Assembly: GCF_932276165.1 (NCBI RefSeq)
Contig: NC_064007.1
Location: forward strand, 3,544,001-3,608,000
Direction: 5' to 3'
Length of the DNA: 64,000 nt
From: Plutella xylostella
Lineage: Eukaryota > Arthropoda > Insecta > Lepidoptera > Plutellidae
Both the position numbers and the translations under genes were made by a program. A model generated the notes under the pieces. That model searched no databases. It worked only from the letters and a program-made list of their open reading frames with translations, and was not told the origin of the DNA. Below, in pieces: positions 38,110 to 49,634 of the stretch. Position 1 is the stretch's first letter. Each line of letters starts with the position of its first letter.

Positions 38110-38659
38110 GGGCGGATTCGGCCAACGTCGAGTAACTTTTAACTCACGAGTAAAGTACCAGTTACTCGCGAGTAAGCAGATTTTGCATTCTACCAAACCA
38201 GAAACCAAGATAACTAGCTTATCCCAAGAATAAAATGTTATACCGCCAAAATTGACCGTGTAACGAGCTTATCCGAGAGTAATTTTGTAATGGCGGCAGC
38301 ACATCAGCTGATTAGAAAACCGTCATAATGACATATAAACACATCTGTCAAAACATAAACAAAAGTACGTTAAAAGGCAAAGTCTCAGAATAACAACAGC
38401 GAATAAAATATTAAAACATAAACAATTTCATACTTTTATAATCCATTCAAACTAAGTTGGCATGTCATTTCTATTGCATGCTTTGAAACGCAGCTATTTT
38501 TATTTTAGTTGCATTACAGTTTCGTTCCTCGTTCATTCAATTTAATCATGGTATAACTTGGTAGAATGCAAATGTACTTATCCTAGATATTTACTCGCGT
38601 ATAATTTTAATTCCGGTATAGTTATTCTCGTGTAACGTGATGTTTGGACGAATCCACCC
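38110..38659. mobile_element. 550-bp TIR element with TAA duplication
   Basis: The left end GGGCGGATTCGGCCAACG and the complement of the right end GGGTGGATTCGTCCAAAC are imperfect TIRs, flanked by TAA (38107-38109 and 38660-38662). Subterminal repeats of the GAGTAA/TTACTCG type (GAGTAACTTTTAACTC, CGAGTAAAG, TTACTCGCGAGTAA) fill the left arm and recur in the right arm. No coding frame, so it is a non-autonomous PIF/Harbinger-like element. Confidence 0.75.
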
Positions 38660-38662
38660 TAA

Positions 38663-39176
38663 AACTGCCACGTTTTACAAATATTGTCTATGATTATGGT
38701 TTTGAAAAAAGTGAATTTTGCAAGATTGTAAGTGCTGATTCAGTAGCTGAAGTGAACTGAAGAATATATACAATATACTGAAGTGCACAACCCTGGAAGT
38801 GCACTGTAAACAAGAACAAATATAAACTTAACACCATCTCAAATGCATTTATTCATGGAACTCCCCGTCTCGTTTCCATATAAATCGTTCGGGTCATATG
38901 ATCAACATAATACATAGGTTAGTAAATACCTAGATACAGAGAATCGAACTCGGTCCATCTAGAACGGTGGGCAATAAATTGTTATTCACGGACGGCACAG
39001 ACAGACTGGACTGTATCTGATTTGCTATAATGTACATGCACATACATAAACTATTATTTGGTCCTTAGAGTATGGTGTTATTTGTGAAGACATTTCAATT
39101 CGGAATATGGATTGGCATTGATTTTCTAGTTTAGCTCGTGAACCGTGTTTATAAGTTCAAAAATATGTATTTATTT
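38663..39176. other. Non-coding, nothing recognised
   Basis: No frame or repeat of note. Confidence 0.35.
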
Positions 39177-39275
39177 CTTTATTTAATACTTTATTGCACA
39201 AATATAACATACCTAATATAAAGTATACAAAGATGGAATAATGCTAAAAGCCATTTTCAACCAGCCAACCTAGAG
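39177..39275 (-). repeat. LINE 3'-end remnant, diverged copy
   Basis: CTTTATTGCACAAAT, AATGCTAAAAGCCATTTTC and CAACCAGCCAACC correspond to the 4680-4800 and 20067-20190 family with substitutions. It is the tail of a minus-strand LINE. Confidence 0.5.
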
Positions 39276-40344
39276 GTACAGAATATTAGCGAAATAATGC
39301 TACGTAAGTTACTCTCTGTTTACATAGTAAGCAGGTTCTTGAAAACAATAATATATTTACCTACTTGTTATTTTGTGTTCCTCCCCCCACCACAGCAGCC
39401 GCAATCCCTCCTCCTTTTAATAATAATACTTACCACATGAATGATAAAATATTGATTTTCCTATTTATAAATATACTGCGCAAAAGACCCTAAACACCCT
39501 GTTGAGTACCTATCCCAAAGTTACAATGATGTCGTCATATAAGAGATGACGTCATTTAAGGATCTATTCATGGGAATAGATTTATGTATTCTTGAAATAA
39601 AACCATTCCCCGTTTAGTGAAATTGCGATATAAAATGATATAATTTTCTGAATAACGTTTCAGTATCGGCAATGGCGCTCGGTATGCCGTTTTATTGTAT
39701 AGTAGAGCTTTTATTCGTAACTGTTATGTGCTTTATGTTACGGAATGTAGGTAGGTTCGTTATAGTAACAACCTTATTCAATATAGGTATTCACAATAAC
39801 ACTCGCTGACATATGGGGTTGATGAGTGGCAAGTCTTCGATCGAGAAATAAGTATTCCCTGAGTTGATCTTATTAATTTCGGTGTTGTTTGACAATTTAA
39901 ACTTGAGAATTCGGGGTTGAAATTTTTGCCTTTATTCTCCAGGTCCAATCTACGTCTATCCCAAAGCTTCCCAGCTGGTTAGACCGTTTTTTATTGGAAT
40001 AATTATGCATATAATATGTTATTAAGATACACATAATGTACATTTATAAATACAACCGTGGTGGTGGCGCCTCACGTCTAGACTTCAGGGAGGCTGTAAC
40101 AGTCAAGGTCGCATGTAGCGGTGATCTAACCCGACACGGATACACAATTGATTTTATGTCTCCAATTTGCCCACTCTCCTCTTTGTAACAAGGTCGTAAA
40201 TCTGGAAAAAAACTTTCTGTGCAAAATAACAGTACAATTTTGGTCGTCGTAACCTCAAGATACGAACTGATTTAAAACGTATACACCGTGGACCCAGACA
40301 TCCCAACATATTTGTACTATAAATTGTAGAACTTAAATTAAAAT
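39276..40344. other. Non-coding, nothing recognised
   Basis: TGACGTCA occurs at 39547-39554. The minus-strand frame 40154-40360 has no domain-like content. No other feature. Confidence 0.35.
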
Positions 40345-40560
40345 TCAAATTCAAATTCAAAAGGTATTTATTGCCACTAAATGCACACCGAAATACAATA
40401 ATACAAAATTAAATTAGGTTACTTAACTAATTAGTAATCTAGGCATATAGTGACAAAAGGAACAGTCTCAGACATGTTGCGAGTTGTGTAACAACACACA
40501 ACGCTGGTTTTCAGACTGCCCCTTATACTTAACTAATCTTAATTAAACTTAACTAAACTT
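40345..40560 (-). repeat. LINE 3' end with (GAATTT)n tail
   Basis: Plus-strand ATTCAAATTCAAATTCAAAA followed by GGTATTTATTGCCACTAA is the complement of a LINE 3' terminus with hexamer repeats. No RT codons are seen in the following 200 bp, so this is a heavily 5'-truncated copy. Confidence 0.55.
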
Positions 40561-41459
40561 AAAAGCTACTGGGTTTTTACTTTTTAATTAGAGTGGAGAT
40601 CATGCATCAAAGAAACGATTAATGTTGTATAGTAATATAGTGTGTGTGTATTGGTACTGGTGGTATTGGTACAAACAATATTCAATACCATTCATTTATA
40701 AAAGCAGAAAAATAACTGTGTTCGAATCAAAGATAAACTATTATATTTATTGTGTTCTATGTAGGGTAAACATTGGTGAAATTGGCCACCCCCAATAACT
40801 GGCCACACAGCTTTTTATTCGCCTAAAATAAGAAACACGATGACAGCACGCCATCTGTTACAGCTTGACACTAACCATTAGTAAGTTGTCGTTCATTTTA
40901 GTTCACACTCATTCCGCTTGAAGGATTGGTCTTCAAAATACCCGCAATTTTCTGACAGTCGGCGACAGTGCGTCTGATAAAATCGTTGTGCGCTAAGAAA
41001 ACGTTAAGCGAAGACATTATTTCGAGAGGCGATATTTTTTGTCCCCAGCTTCTGTGAGTGACTTTCAATAGTGACAACGATAGATTTTGAGCTAAGCAAT
41101 CATAATTTGTACTGATTTAATCCTTAATTTGATTTTTTATTGCATTTTTCGACTTGGCCAGTTACTGGTTCCAGTTTTATAGTATTTTTAGTAACTGGCC
41201 CCCCTATGCCAGTTACCCCAATTTGCTACTTGCAAGTAAATTAACTTAAAATACAGCTTATTACCTTGGTTTTAAATAGCATTTTCTGTGGTATAAATTT
41301 TGTAAAAATCGTTCAATATTTAGTAGTAACTGGCATAGGTATTCTAGTGGCCAGTTACTACATGGCCAGTTACTGAGAACTATTTTATGTTTCAGGATAT
41401 ATGCTAAAATCTCTTCAAGATAATGGTGGCCCAGCCCACAAACAGTCTTCACTATTTGG

Positions 41460-42700
41460 ACTGTATCCTCGTCAATATCCGTAGTGGTTAGCAGCGATTC
41501 GAATCGGCTCTGTTGTTCTCTTTGGAAGCTGGTGTTGCCATGCCAACTTCAATTTGGTGCAGCGTGGGACGAAGGGCCTGCTTCATCAGTCGTCTTCTCT
41601 CCAGCTTGAAGTTGATATTCAGAGTGCCTCCAAGGAGTCGGTGATCACTCCCAGTTTAAAATCTATTGATCACTGAGGCATCTCTGAATATGTGCCGCTT
41701 GTCAGTCATAATTAAGTCGATTTAATTTTTCGTCCTACACCATCGGGGCTTGACCATGTTCACTTCCTCCGGGGATGTTTCTCATAGAAAGAATTCATCA
41801 AGTACAGCCCATTCCGGTCTGTCTCATTCGAGGAAATCAACAAGAATTTGCCCTCTCCGATTTCTGCTACTAAAGCCATGGGGTCCTACCCTCAATTCTT
41901 TGCATTCTTGTACTCCCACTTTGGCGTTGAAGTCCCCCATCACAATGGTGTATTGGGTCTTAGCAGTACACTTGATAGCCCTAGAGATATCTTCGTAACT
42001 ATACTGCTTCGACTTCTGTGTCAGAGTGTGTCGAGGTTGGTGCATATACCTGTACGACCTTCAAGGAATCCTTCTCGGTTAGTTTAAGTACAAGGTACGC
42101 TACCAGATTCGACACACTACTGATCTCCACTACGTTGCTGACAAGGGTCTTGTTGACAAGAAATCCTACGCCACCTTGGGACAGTTGGTTACCCTCCCGA
42201 CGGTAGAGCATGTGGCCAGACTTCAGGGCTATCGTGTCCCTCTCTAAGGGTTTCCGATAGCCCTATTCTATTCTATTCTGTGTGGGGGTGTCAGTGCCTG
42301 CACCTGGCTCCCTCGAATGGAACCTTTGTGCATATCCCCAAGGTCTAAACTGCCTTTCTAAGCTTGGACCATTTCCCACCATGCTGGCATTCCACTGCGG
42401 GTTGGTGGGATCACATATCTAGATGTGCAAAATCTAGACATGCAGGTTTCCTCACGATGTTTTCCTTCACCGTAAGAGTGATGGTATACATTGTACTTAA
42501 GTCAAAAGAACTAATTGGTACATGTCAGCACCGGGATTCGAACCCGCATCTCTGGCGTGAGAAGCGGGCGCTTACCCGACTGAGCTACCACCGCTCTCCG
42601 ATAGCCCTAAGATGTCCTTATTTTTTTGCCCAGCTCTACCTCGTGTTACACCATCTTCTCGTCCTCTCTCAGTGTCCGTGCGTTGTATGTACTTATGTAG
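41460..42700 (-). pseudogene. RTE-type LINE endonuclease, frameshifted and SINE-interrupted
   Basis: The minus strand reads an AP-endonuclease-like (EEP) domain of the RTE clade in pieces: YNARTLREDEKMV and KDILGLS before the SINE (42610-42700), then LERDTIALKSGH, GGVGFLVNK, VVQVYAPT (42260-42010), IVMGDFNAKVG (about 41950-41915), and further EEP-like words such as TGSDH-type and DEAGPS-region codons to about 41460. The frame changes near 42000-42045 and again below 41830, with stops, so it is dead. The RT part is absent. GDFN is a conserved EEP motif. Confidence 0.75.
42266..42597 (-). mobile_element. tRNA-headed SINE with 12-bp target duplication
   Basis: The minus strand begins GAGCGGTGGTAGCTCAGTCG, with an A box (TAGCTCAGTCGGG) and B box (GGTTCGAATCC) for RNA polymerase III, followed by a body ending in AGAATAGAATAG. 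CCGATAGCCCTA lies on both sides (42254-42265 and 42598-42609). It interrupts the LINE endonuclease sequence after DILGLS. A near-identical copy is at 61344-61674. Confidence 0.88.
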
Positions 42701-43459
42701 CAAGTTGTATTTTATACAATCTTAAAATTAGTTCAAGAAGAAGCTAAGATTTAAGGATTTGACTTAATATAAACTTGAAATAATTCAATATGATTGTTAA
42801 TAAAGATTTGCGATGATTCAAAGATAAGAAACTTATTTTTGTCATAATAATATGTGAATTGTGACGTTGTTACACTAATTACATTGAAGGGGTATTGAAT
42901 TGTAGAAGTATTTTTGTTTTTATATTAAATTTTGTTAGAAAATCCTTCCTTCATTGGAAGGAAACCCGTGCCCCGGCAGGTGGGGACGTAATGATGACGA
43001 TGAACTGTTTATTTGTTAAGAAATATAAGGTATTTCTCATTATTAAGTGTTAACACATATACTACGTCATAACACATTAATTATAATAGGTTTTTTTATA
43101 ATGTTTGCAGTAGTTATAAGGTTAAAACTTGTCATTTTAGTTAATTATATTAGGTGGCCAGTTACTGCAAAATAAGGGGGCCAGTTACTAAAATTTGTGG
43201 CCAGTTACTACACAAAAGTGATAGTTTTCATTTAAATAAAGATATTTAAATAAATAGTTCTTATTGATTATTAAATTGATCAAAAAAACAATCAACAGGA
43301 TCTAGTGAATCATTAGATATATAAATCACCTAAATCAGATCATGCATTTAGATGGAGCACACAAGTAAAGTGGCCAAGGTGCTTAAGTGGCCAGTTACTA
43401 CCCCTTTTCCCCTATATTATTATCATTCATTATATATATTACCAGAAAAAAAAAAACAT

Positions 43460-43996
43460 TTATAGATAAGTAAAATCTTGCTGTTGCTTCATTAGTAAGA
43501 AAGAACGTAATTTAGTTTTGAATGTGTTTGGGGATTTTATTTGTCTTAAGGGCGGAGGCAAATCATTCCATATTTTAGATGCTGCGTAACTGAAACTTCC
43601 TTTATATCCGACAGTTTTATGTACAGGTATTTTTAGTTTATTATTAAATCTGTTTCTTGTGTTATATAACAGAATATCACTTTTCCAAATAATTTTTTCG
43701 TAAAGATATTCCGGTACTTGCTTATGCACAACTTTATGCAATAGATTCGCCAAATGTAAATGACGTCGTGCTGTCATTTTAAGAATACCTTTTTCATTGA
43801 GGAATGGTGTAATATGTGCTCGCCTGGGTATTGTAAAACAGAAGCGGGCGCATGCATTTTGCACGCGTTGGATAGCTCGCTCTGTCTTAGAAAATAGTCT
43901 TGGGCCATACACGACATCCCCGAAATTGAACAGCGATAAAACTAGGGTTTCCGTTAGTGTAACTCGGATTAGAATATAATTAGGTATGCAATGCAT
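43460..43996 (-). pseudogene. CR1/jockey-like LINE RT C-terminal remnant
   Basis: A 178-codon open frame reads the region after the RT palm: LVLSLFNFGDVVYGP, RVQNACARFCF, and the family-typical end SYAASKIWNDLPPPLRQIKS with FKTKLRSFLL. The catalytic RT motifs are missing because the copy is 5'-truncated near 44000. It belongs to a different family from the LINE at 925-3153. The frame has stayed open by youth or chance; it cannot be functional. Confidence 0.75.
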
Positions 43997-44395
43997 TAGG
44001 TATACATATTGTGCCTAATTCTCCGAAATTGTAATATAGTAATAAGTATTCATGACGTTTTGACGTATTTTATTATAAAATATATATGTACATTTTAATA
44101 ATTTAGACTTTGTGTTGACGTACAGGTGGCATTTCTCACATGATTTCTACCGATAAAAATCTACATTTTGACACTAATTACAGCTATTAAAGTACCATAG
44201 CATATTAGAGAAACATCGTGGCTTTCATTAGTTTAATTCGTCAGATTTTAGAAAGCCGTCGCCTAGTTTTATACATATATTTATAACTTGACTAAATTAA
44301 GACTAAAATAGACACTCTTTTAAAACTTAATAATTAAAAGTAGAGAACGCAACTGTGTTCGTGTTAGTCCAATTAAAGTGATAAAATTGTCTGTA

Positions 44396-44431
44396 TTATT
44401 AATTTCCCTATGTATTTTGTTACAGGTAATT
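44396..44431 (+). promoter_or_regulatory. Candidate recursive-splice site 3
   Basis: TTATTAAT (branch-like) is followed by TTCCCTATGTATTTTGTTA and CAG ending at 44425, directly followed by GTAATT. The tract is less pure than at sites 1 and 2, and the donor is weaker. Confidence 0.4.
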
Positions 44432-45014
44432 TTTTGGAGTTATTCGTAGCAGTCTTTATGAACACGGCGTTAAAAGGTATTTATTAGATAGTACAGTAAG
44501 GGGCAGAGAAACCTGACCCCTCTCAGAAACATTGTTACTATGAGAGGGGGGTTAGGTTATTCTGCACCTGACCGTACCTGAAATCTAACAAATCCGTACC
44601 GTAACAATCTCATGATAATTATGGACTTTTTATTTCAAGAGAGCAAAATTTTATTTCTAGATTATAAACACTTAAACTAATGTATATCCCCAAGTTGAGT
44701 AGGTATAGTCTATGAATATTCATTTATGTACATACTTACAACGCGGCAACGGTTATGTGACACCTTTGTTTCTTATTAATGAAAATAAAACTTATTGCCC
44801 TTTAAACGTGTGCCTTAAAACCCTTTGTTGATTCGAAAATCCTTTTAAGCGATTTATGTATGCTTCAGTAGAACACGTGTTTATCAACAGATCGAAAAGT
44901 TTATTGTTTTCAATGGACACCACGTATTTCATTCTTAATCGAAAATTTCATTTTAAAACCACCATAACTTTTATTTGACAGTTATTTATGTTTTGTTTGC
45001 ATTTTAAAATAATA

Positions 45015-45027
45015 AAAGGTTCGGGTT
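45015..45027. repeat. Target-site duplication, left copy
   Basis: AAAGGTTCGGGTT next to a run of about 20 T. An identical 13-mer lies at 49635-49647. Together they bracket the helicase-bearing LINE. Confidence 0.9.
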
Positions 45028-45059
<32 letters not shown>

Positions 45060-48000
45060 ATCACTCCACAGACTTTGTGTCCGTGCCTTTTGAAGAGTGG
45101 TAATTTTTATGAGATAGTTTTTAATTCTTTTATCTACTTTCTACTCGGTAAGGAAGTTTAGTTTATATATATTATCTTTTATATATATTTATTTTGTCCT
45201 TAGTTTATATATTCTTTCTTTTATATATATATTGTTCTTTTTCTCTTTTTTTTTTCACTGCTGGGGGAAAATCCACATGGACACCTGGGAAGAGGACCCA
45301 GGTAGTGTCGGGCGTTAACCGACTAAAAACCCCCAGCCGTGTATCTCATTATACAATAAATGTCTTTTTTTTTTTTTCTTTTTTTTTTTTTTCCTTTTTT
45401 TTTTTATTAATGGTTTTCAGAGTCACACTTACATTAGTAATGGCAACAAACTTAAGAAGGACAGGGCCAATGCCAGCTATCTTCGGAGAACTTAGTAGAC
45501 ACCTGGCAATGGCTCGGCCCCTCAGTCGTTATAGGTCATGTTTTGCCTGATGTTAGTGTGTGACTCTGTTCTTAAAGATAACTTATTTTAATTGTTAGTT
45601 TTTATAATAATTATATAATAATCAATTTGGCCTATATTTTGCGCTCTTAACGAAAATTATATTTTATGTTTTATTCCGCCCCGTTATGCCTTCTTAACAT
45701 TTCCCCAGAAAGTGCAATGACCTCTTCGTCTCGATTCTTAACTGCCATTTTTAGATTGTACTCGAGGATGCGTTTCTTTGGCGCTGTTATTGCCGTTTTA
45801 GCGAGGTTGCCGATAGCGTCCTCGGTGTCATCCGCATAGTAGGTGCAGGTGGTGGTGTGCCTCGACAGCGCCACTACTGCGTGAGGTACGCTATCATGCA
45901 GCTTTATTTTATCTTTTGTTCTAATGATAATAACGGATTCGTACGTCAATCCCTGTGCTTCGTGTATGGTTAGGACGCGTGAGCCCATTCCTTCACCATA
46001 CCCTTGGCTGGTCAAGGTCTCTTTTTCTTCCTGTGTATGCACCAGGAACAGAGTGTTGGTTTGGGATTTGGGAATTACTGCGTCTGTTAACCTTTTCAGC
46101 TGCAGGGATTGGATGCGCGCTGTGGCTGCGTATATGCCTGAGTATACTTCCTTTAGGGCGTATGCAACATCCATGGGGTTTCTGTATGAGCACAACAGCT
46201 CCTGGGTGATGTTTGCTACCAGTGTTGGGCGATTGTACCTAAGCTCGAATAGGTTCTCTCTGTCGATATATGGTAGCTGATTGATGTCTCCGATCAGAGC
46301 AATATCACAGGCACGAGACAGGTGGGCGGCCATTACGATTGCCCCGAAATGGTTCATCAGGGCTTCGTCAATTATCAGGCGTTGGCATCCGACATGTTCT
46401 CTAAAGCCGTTTACCAGGACTGATGCCATCGTACGCACCCTAGTTCTGACCATGTCACCAATACGATGCGCTAGCCTGTTTCTTATGTCGATGGCCGCCT
46501 CAGTTGTTGTTGTGATAATGGTGTCTTTGCTCACATCGAAGTTATTTATCACCCAGGTTGTCTTCCCACATCCAGGTACCCCGTTCACCCAAGTGATAGT
46601 GGGCATCGTCCAGTGATTCCAGTTGGCGTTGGTGGTTTCCACTTTTGCTAGGATTTTATCCTCTAGCATAATCCTGGTGCACTGGGCGACGACCACTATT
46701 TGGTTGTTGTGTGGGACAGTAAATTTTGAGGAGTTGCATTCCCAGGGTACAAATCCGCTTTCCTCGCTGTAAGCCGCCATATACGCTCCAGTCATTTTGC
46801 CTCTGAGGACTTGGCAACTACTGTTATCGTATATGCAGGCTTCGGCCTCCTCGAGTAGAATTTTTAGCCGGCCTTCGTTTTCTTGCCTGTAGGTCTGCAT
46901 GATGGTTTTGCAGGACAAGAGGTTTACCTGCTTTGTGGCGGTTGTTATTGCCACAAATTCTATGAAGGCATTCTCCAAATGCTCTTTAGGGGAGGTTGCT
47001 GTTTTTAGCTTCGGTGGGACCACCTGACCCATGTCGGCTCTTGTTATGGTTCTTTGGGCCGTTCTTTTTCGGATGGGGCCTTTGGGGATTTGGCGCCACT
47101 CAGGTGTCCTCTGTGGTTTCCCCATAAGGCTTTGGGCAGCTGATTTGAATGCCTGAAGGAACCCTTGTGCGCGCCCCTGCGAGATTCTGCTCTGCATCCT
47201 CATATTTATTTCCTGCTGTTCAGCAGCAGCGACGGACTCGGAAGCCATCCTCTCCTGTAGGCGTTCTGATCCGGTGACCGCTTCAGTTTGTTGGTGGTTG
47301 TTGTTCCTCACGGGTATGTGTCCACTGAGAAAGCTTAGGTCTTCACCTCTGTCCTCATACACAACTATTTCGTGTTGTTTTGAGGCTTTTAGGCAGCCCA
47401 GCTGGTCAACAATTTCACCTTTCTTATGCTCGATCACCATTGCGTCTACGCTTATTATCTTGGGGACGTTACTATCTTGTGCTCTCTCTCCAAGCATAGT
47501 GAGCCATGAGCATGCCTGGACAAACGGGGTGTCATCGGCCCATTCCAATAGTGCGATGGTCTTGTTACGGCATCGTACTAGTCTGCAGGACTGATCTCCC
47601 ACTAGTGTTACCGGCAGTGCGTCATAGGCTTTACGTTTCATGGTAGCTTTGGATGTGCTTCCATTTAGGAGAGAGGCTAGGCCGGGTGATATGGCTACAC
47701 GCTTTCGCGCCCCCGAGACGCAGAAGCTGATGCCGAGTCTTTCGCTGCTACTGTCCATGAACAGAGCCACACTTCGGCGTCTTAGTCCGGCTTCTCCTTT
47801 TTCGCCACAAGACAACAGCTGGTTTGTCGCTGTTGCTTTTGGAGTCACTTGTTGTGGTGCTGAGATGGTCGGGTTTGATGATTGGACTACTGATGTTGAT
47901 GTTGTTGATGTTGATTGGGCTTCAGGGCGAGAAATTGTGCTGTTTCTCCTTGCTGCTACTCGGAAGATTCGATCTGCGTATGATAGGAAATGAGGTCTGT

Positions 48001-49634
48001 GATTGGTGTCTGCCAGAATATCTTTTAATTCCGACTCCACCAAGTTCCTGTCTATCAGTGTCTCCAGATCATGTCTTGCAGCAAGAAAACGCGGGCAGTC
48101 CAGAATGATGTGCCATACCGATTCACTGATGTTGGGGTCGCAATCACATCCAGGGCTTCCTTTAAGTTTGAATCTGTACAAATATTCTCCTATCCCCCCG
48201 TGTCCGGTCAGCATTTGTACGTGAGCGGGGGTCAATTTAGAAGTTCGCGTAATTCGGTATGCTTGGTTGACATCCGGTAGAAATTTACGCGTGACTGCTC
48301 CTGTACTCGAGGTCGCGTATCGATCTTGCCATTTTCGGACCGATTCCTCTCTGATCTTTTTTCTGACATAGGACAGGGGGACTTTGTCATAGTCGTGGGA
48401 GGTGCTGTGTAGTGCTGCTGTTTTGGCGAGCTCATCAGCTCTTTCGTTCCCGGCAGTTCCTACGTGCGCCCTCAACCAGAACATTTGTATCTCTCCGCCA
48501 TCGCTCACAGCCCTCGCAATGTTTTCCTTTATGCTTCTTGCCAGGGGGTGGCTGAGTTTCGGATTTTGGAGCAGATCGAGTGATGATCTCGAGTCGCTCA
48601 AGATGTTCACTTTTTTATCCGTGCTAGAGCTCACCAGTTTTGTTGCCCTGTGAAGTGCATAAAGTTCCGATTGGAAGACCGTGCACGATGGGTGGAGACC
48701 AAAAGTCTCGGACAGTTTTTCTTTGCCATCCTCCCACCAACTTAGGGCGGCGCCGACTTTTCCCTCTATCTTGCTTCCATCCGTGAAGATTTGGGAGCCG
48801 GTGTCCAGCAGGGTGGTGTTTTCAAGGATCTCGTACTTGGTAGAGGTAAGTGTGGACGGATGTGGTAAGTCCAAGTACCCTACATTCCGTTCGAGATCTT
48901 TGCCAGGTGGGAGGTAGTCAGCTGACAAGAGTTTTTTTGATTTGTACAGATTTGCTGCCTCCTGTATTCTGAGATCGAGAGGCAGCAAGCCCGACAGTGC
49001 CAGTGCAGATGTGAGCGACACTGTTCGGTAGGCTTTACATATTTTTTGTGCGAAACCTCTTTGTAGCGAGAAAAGTTGTTTTTTGTTACTTTCCAGTTCG
49101 ACGGCTTGTGACCAGACGCTTGCGGCGTATGTCATGATGGGCTCCACTACTGCGATGTAGATTGTCCTCACAATTTCACCGTTTAGTCCCCAGGTTACCT
49201 TCGCTGCGCGCGCTAGCTGTTTGTGAATGTCTGCTGCCTTTTTACACTGAGCGGTTATGTGAGCTTTGAAAGTTAACCTGCGGTCTATGATGAGGCCCAA
49301 CAGTTTTATTTCCTCTACGAGGTTTATCTTTGTACCAGCCATGAATAGTTGGGGCAAATCGTATTTCAACTTCTTCGTTAACAGCATCGCGTTGGTCTTA
49401 TGTGGTGCAAAGTTGAGTTTGTTGCGAGTTCCCCATTCCACTATTTTATCGAGTACTTTGTTAGCCGACACCTCTAGGGTTTTTACTGCTAGACCTGTGA
49501 AGACAAGGGCCACGTCATCTGCGAATGCTTGACAATACACTCCTTCAGCCTCTAGTTTGTGCAACAGTGAGTCGAGGATGATGTTCCAGAAAGTTGGTCC
49601 TCCTATGGAGCCTTGGACACATCCCTTAGTGGTC
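45028..49634 (-). mobile_element. 5'-truncated LINE carrying a virus-type helicase
   Basis: A 4.6-kb insertion on the minus strand with an exact 13-bp target-site duplication and a poly(A) tail (plus-strand T run 45026-45047). The 5' end is cut inside the RT palm, just before motif B, as expected from incomplete target-primed reverse transcription. The 3' UTR (45048-45670) contains further A-rich tracts (45366-45406) and a GGGGGTTTTTAGTCGG-type motif. The long open frame and perfect duplication indicate a young insertion. RT with RNase H and a C-terminal CCHC-like motif places it in the I/R1 group. Confidence 0.88.

Larger units (their letters stand above)
40766..43409. mobile_element. DNA element with repeated GGCCAGTTACT motif, carrying nested insertions
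   Basis: The ends GGGTAAACATTGGTGAAATT (left) and GGGGAAAAGGGGTAGTAACT (complement of the right end) lead into TGGCCAC on both sides and align at about two thirds of positions. Both ends are flanked by TA. About ten copies of GGCCAGTTACT in either orientation lie near the ends (40781-40806, 41154-41376, 43153-43210, 43385-43400), like subterminal transposase-binding repeats. The middle appears to be an RTE endonuclease remnant with a SINE inside it. No transposase frame is seen. Confidence 0.5.

Noticed and set aside
42534..42597. tRNA-like sequence on the minus strand
   Set aside because: It is the head of the SINE at 42266-42597, bounded by a 12-bp duplication.
45924..49532. Many plus-strand and other-frame open readings of 60-118 codons
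   Set aside because: They lie opposite the 1,321-codon LINE-helicase frame and are shadows of its GC-rich codons.
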